Made by a program: the position numbers and the translations under genes
Notes under the pieces: generated by a model
Database searches by the model: none
The model's input: the letters and a program-made list of their open reading frames with translations, nothing else
Told to the model about the DNA's origin: nothing
DNA from: an uncultured Bacteroidota bacterium
Lineage (GTDB): Bacteria > Bacteroidota > Bacteroidia > Chitinophagales > Chitinophagaceae
Direction: 5' to 3'
NCBI GenBank assembly: GCA_946479055.1
Contig: CAMLEX010000021.1
Location: 1 to 15,665, forward strand
Length of the DNA: 15,665 nucleotides
Shown: positions 14,460 through 15,665 of the stretch, piece after piece
Numbering within the stretch: the first letter of the stretch is position 1
How the letters are laid out: each line of letters begins with the position of its first letter

Positions 14460-15665
14460 ATGAAAAACGGGAATTTTTCCCTTTTACTGCAATATCCTTT
14501 TAAACTGAAGCTATTCGGTTCGCTCATTCCATTTTTAATACTTACCTGCTGTTTCCATCTCTCAAACGCCCAGATCACTTCAATCAGTGGTATTGTCAAT
14601 ACTTATTATAAAGTAATAGAGATCGTCCCGTCGAAAGCTTGTGTTCGGGTAACCAATGCAGCCGCTTTAAATTATAATGATAAGGTAATGCTGATCCAGA
14701 TGAAGGGAGCAAGCATTAATACAAATTCTAATTCAAGTTCTTTCGGCGATACAACAAGTCTTAATAATGCAGGCAACTATGAGATTGGAACGGTTTGCCA
14801 TGTAATTGGAGATTCCGTGTTCATGGTTTTTATGTTATTAAACCAATATACTGTTGCTGATAAAGTTCAACTGGTTAAAATACCTCAATATTATTCGGTC
14901 ACTGTAACAGACACATTAAAAGCTGAGCCCTGGAATAATACAACGGGTACAGGTGGTGTTCTGGCAATAAGTGTGGAAGTGGATTTGACATTAAATGCAC
15001 CCATATATGCTGATTCAAGTGGATTCAGGGGTGGCACTTACAGGCTAAGTGGCGATAACTGTTCAAATGTTTCTCCGGCGAATGCTTATGCTTATAATGC
15101 GGATGTTTTTGATCCAACTACACAGGACGGAGCATTTAAAGGAGAGGGTATCGCAGAAGTCGCTGCTTCTGAAAGTGGAGGAAGAGGCGCCCCGGCAAAC
15201 GGTGGTGGTGGCGGCAATAATCATAATAATGGAGGTGGTGGCGGAGCCAATCGTTCTGCGGGTGGAGATGGTGGCGGCAACTCAAGTTCTGTAGGCTGCA
15301 CAGTATCTATTCAAGGAAAAGGAGGAAAAGCCTTAAACAGTTATGGCGGAACCAAAATTTTTCCCGGAGGAGGTGGTGGTGCTGGTCATGTGAATAATGG
15401 TATTGTCAACGCTTATGGCGGCGGACATGGCGGTGGAATTATTTATATCGAGGCAAAAAATCTTATAGGAAACAATAAAAAGATCACTGCAAACGGACAA
15501 TTGGGGGGACGTTCATCAGGCGACGGTGCATCAGGTGGAGGCGGAGGTGGTACTATTATTATTGATGTTACAAACTATATTGGCAATGTTACTATTGAAG
15601 CAAATGGTGGGCAAGGAGGAACGGAAGACAATGGTAATATTGCGGGTCGTTGTTATGGCAGTGGT
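14460..15665 (+). CDS. Large secreted glycine-rich protein, N-terminal part (runs off the window)
   Basis: This gene is open to the last base, giving 402 residues without a stop. An N-terminal signal peptide (basic KLK near 15-17, hydrophobic 18-31, cleavage near Asn-Ala at 36-37) is followed by a non-repetitive beta-rich domain (about 38-235: QITSISGIVNTYYKVIEI, DKVMLIQMKGA, FGDTTSLNNAGNYEIGTV). A strongly glycine- and asparagine-rich region follows (about 236-402) with Gly runs of four to six alternating with short beta strands such as GGIIYIEAKN and GTIIIDVTN, suggesting repeats of a beta-helix or beta-roll type. Large Bacteroidota proteins of this design usually end in a type IX secretion or gliding-motility sorting domain; the end lies outside the window, so that is inference. 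The start is ATG 14460-14462: an in-frame TAA at 14436 lies just upstream with no other ATG between. It may be an adhesin or matrix protein. Confidence 0.85.
   Translation, partial: MKNGNFSLLLQYPFKLKLFGSLIPFLILTCCFHLSNAQITSISGIVNTYYKVIEIVPSKACVRVTNAAALNYNDKVMLIQMKGASINTNSNSSSFGDTTSLNNAGNYEIGTVCHVIGDSVFMVFMLLNQYTVADKVQLVKIPQYYSVTVTDTLKAEPWNNTTGTGGVLAISVEVDLTLNAPIYADSSGFRGGTYRLSGDNCSNVSPANAYAYNADVFDPTTQDGAFKGEGIAEVAASESGGRGAPANGGGGGNNHNNGGGGGANRSAGGDGGGNSSSVGCTVSIQGKGGKALNSYGGTKIFPGGGGGAGHVNNGIVNAYGGGHGGGIIYIEAKNLIGNNKKITANGQLGGRSSGDGASGGGGGGTIIIDVTNYIGNVTIEANGGQGGTEDNGNIAGRCYGSG

Noticed and set aside
15049..15294. An 81-codon plus-strand frame within the glycine-rich gene
   Set aside because: It is a frame-shifted reading of the glycine-rich coding region, whose own frame is open from 14460 to the end of the window.
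15180..15560. The Gly-rich DNA considered as a non-coding tandem repeat or CRISPR-like array
   Set aside because: The repeats are irregular in DNA and keep one open frame with alternating strands, which fits protein-level repetition rather than a DNA array.

Overview
The window looks like chromosomal DNA from a Bacteroidota bacterium, most likely the family Chitinophagaceae or a near relative. This rests on protein types rather than a marker gene: a lipoprotein LptC encoded behind an outer-membrane barrel gene and a type III pantothenate kinase gene, a very large two-component-regulator propeller histidine kinase paired with a LytTR response regulator, a lipocalin-like lipoprotein, and the start of a large secreted glycine-rich protein of the kind that usually carries a type IX secretion (T9SS) signal. 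The DNA is AT-rich. No rRNA, tRNA, CRISPR array or transposase was seen.

Left part (1-5243), all on the minus strand: a small coiled-coil protein (42-320), an HSDL2-like short-chain dehydrogenase (486-1307), then a compact four-gene run transcribed leftward: Lon-substrate-domain protein (5027-4392), type III pantothenate kinase coaX (4378-3650), a FadL/PorV-like outer-membrane protein (3678-2272) and lptC (2230-1652). Hairpins lie beyond lptC. Middle part (5244-8875): two overlapping minus-strand family-2 glycosyltransferases, then a divergent plus-strand GT-A-type glycosyltransferase candidate followed by meaB, the chaperone GTPase of methylmalonyl-CoA mutase. A bidirectional hairpin terminator at 8907-8939 separates meaB from the next minus-strand block.

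Right part (8974-15665): a lipocalin-like lipoprotein, a LytTR response regulator and its 1191-residue sensor kinase, and a small CxxC membrane protein, all on the minus strand. A plus-strand gene starts at 14460 and runs off the window end without a stop. It encodes at least 402 residues of an exported glycine-rich protein.

Envelope functions dominate: LPS transport (LptC), probable LPS or surface-glycan glycosyltransferases, an outer-membrane barrel, two lipoproteins, and a giant surface or secreted protein. The kinase-regulator pair is a complete two-component system with a periplasmic propeller sensor and a second cytoplasmic GAF input; its target genes cannot be read from this window. 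The points most worth checking are a pantothenate kinase lacking the expected catalytic aspartate, the repeat-rich linker between kinase and regulator genes, and the truncated glycine-rich gene.
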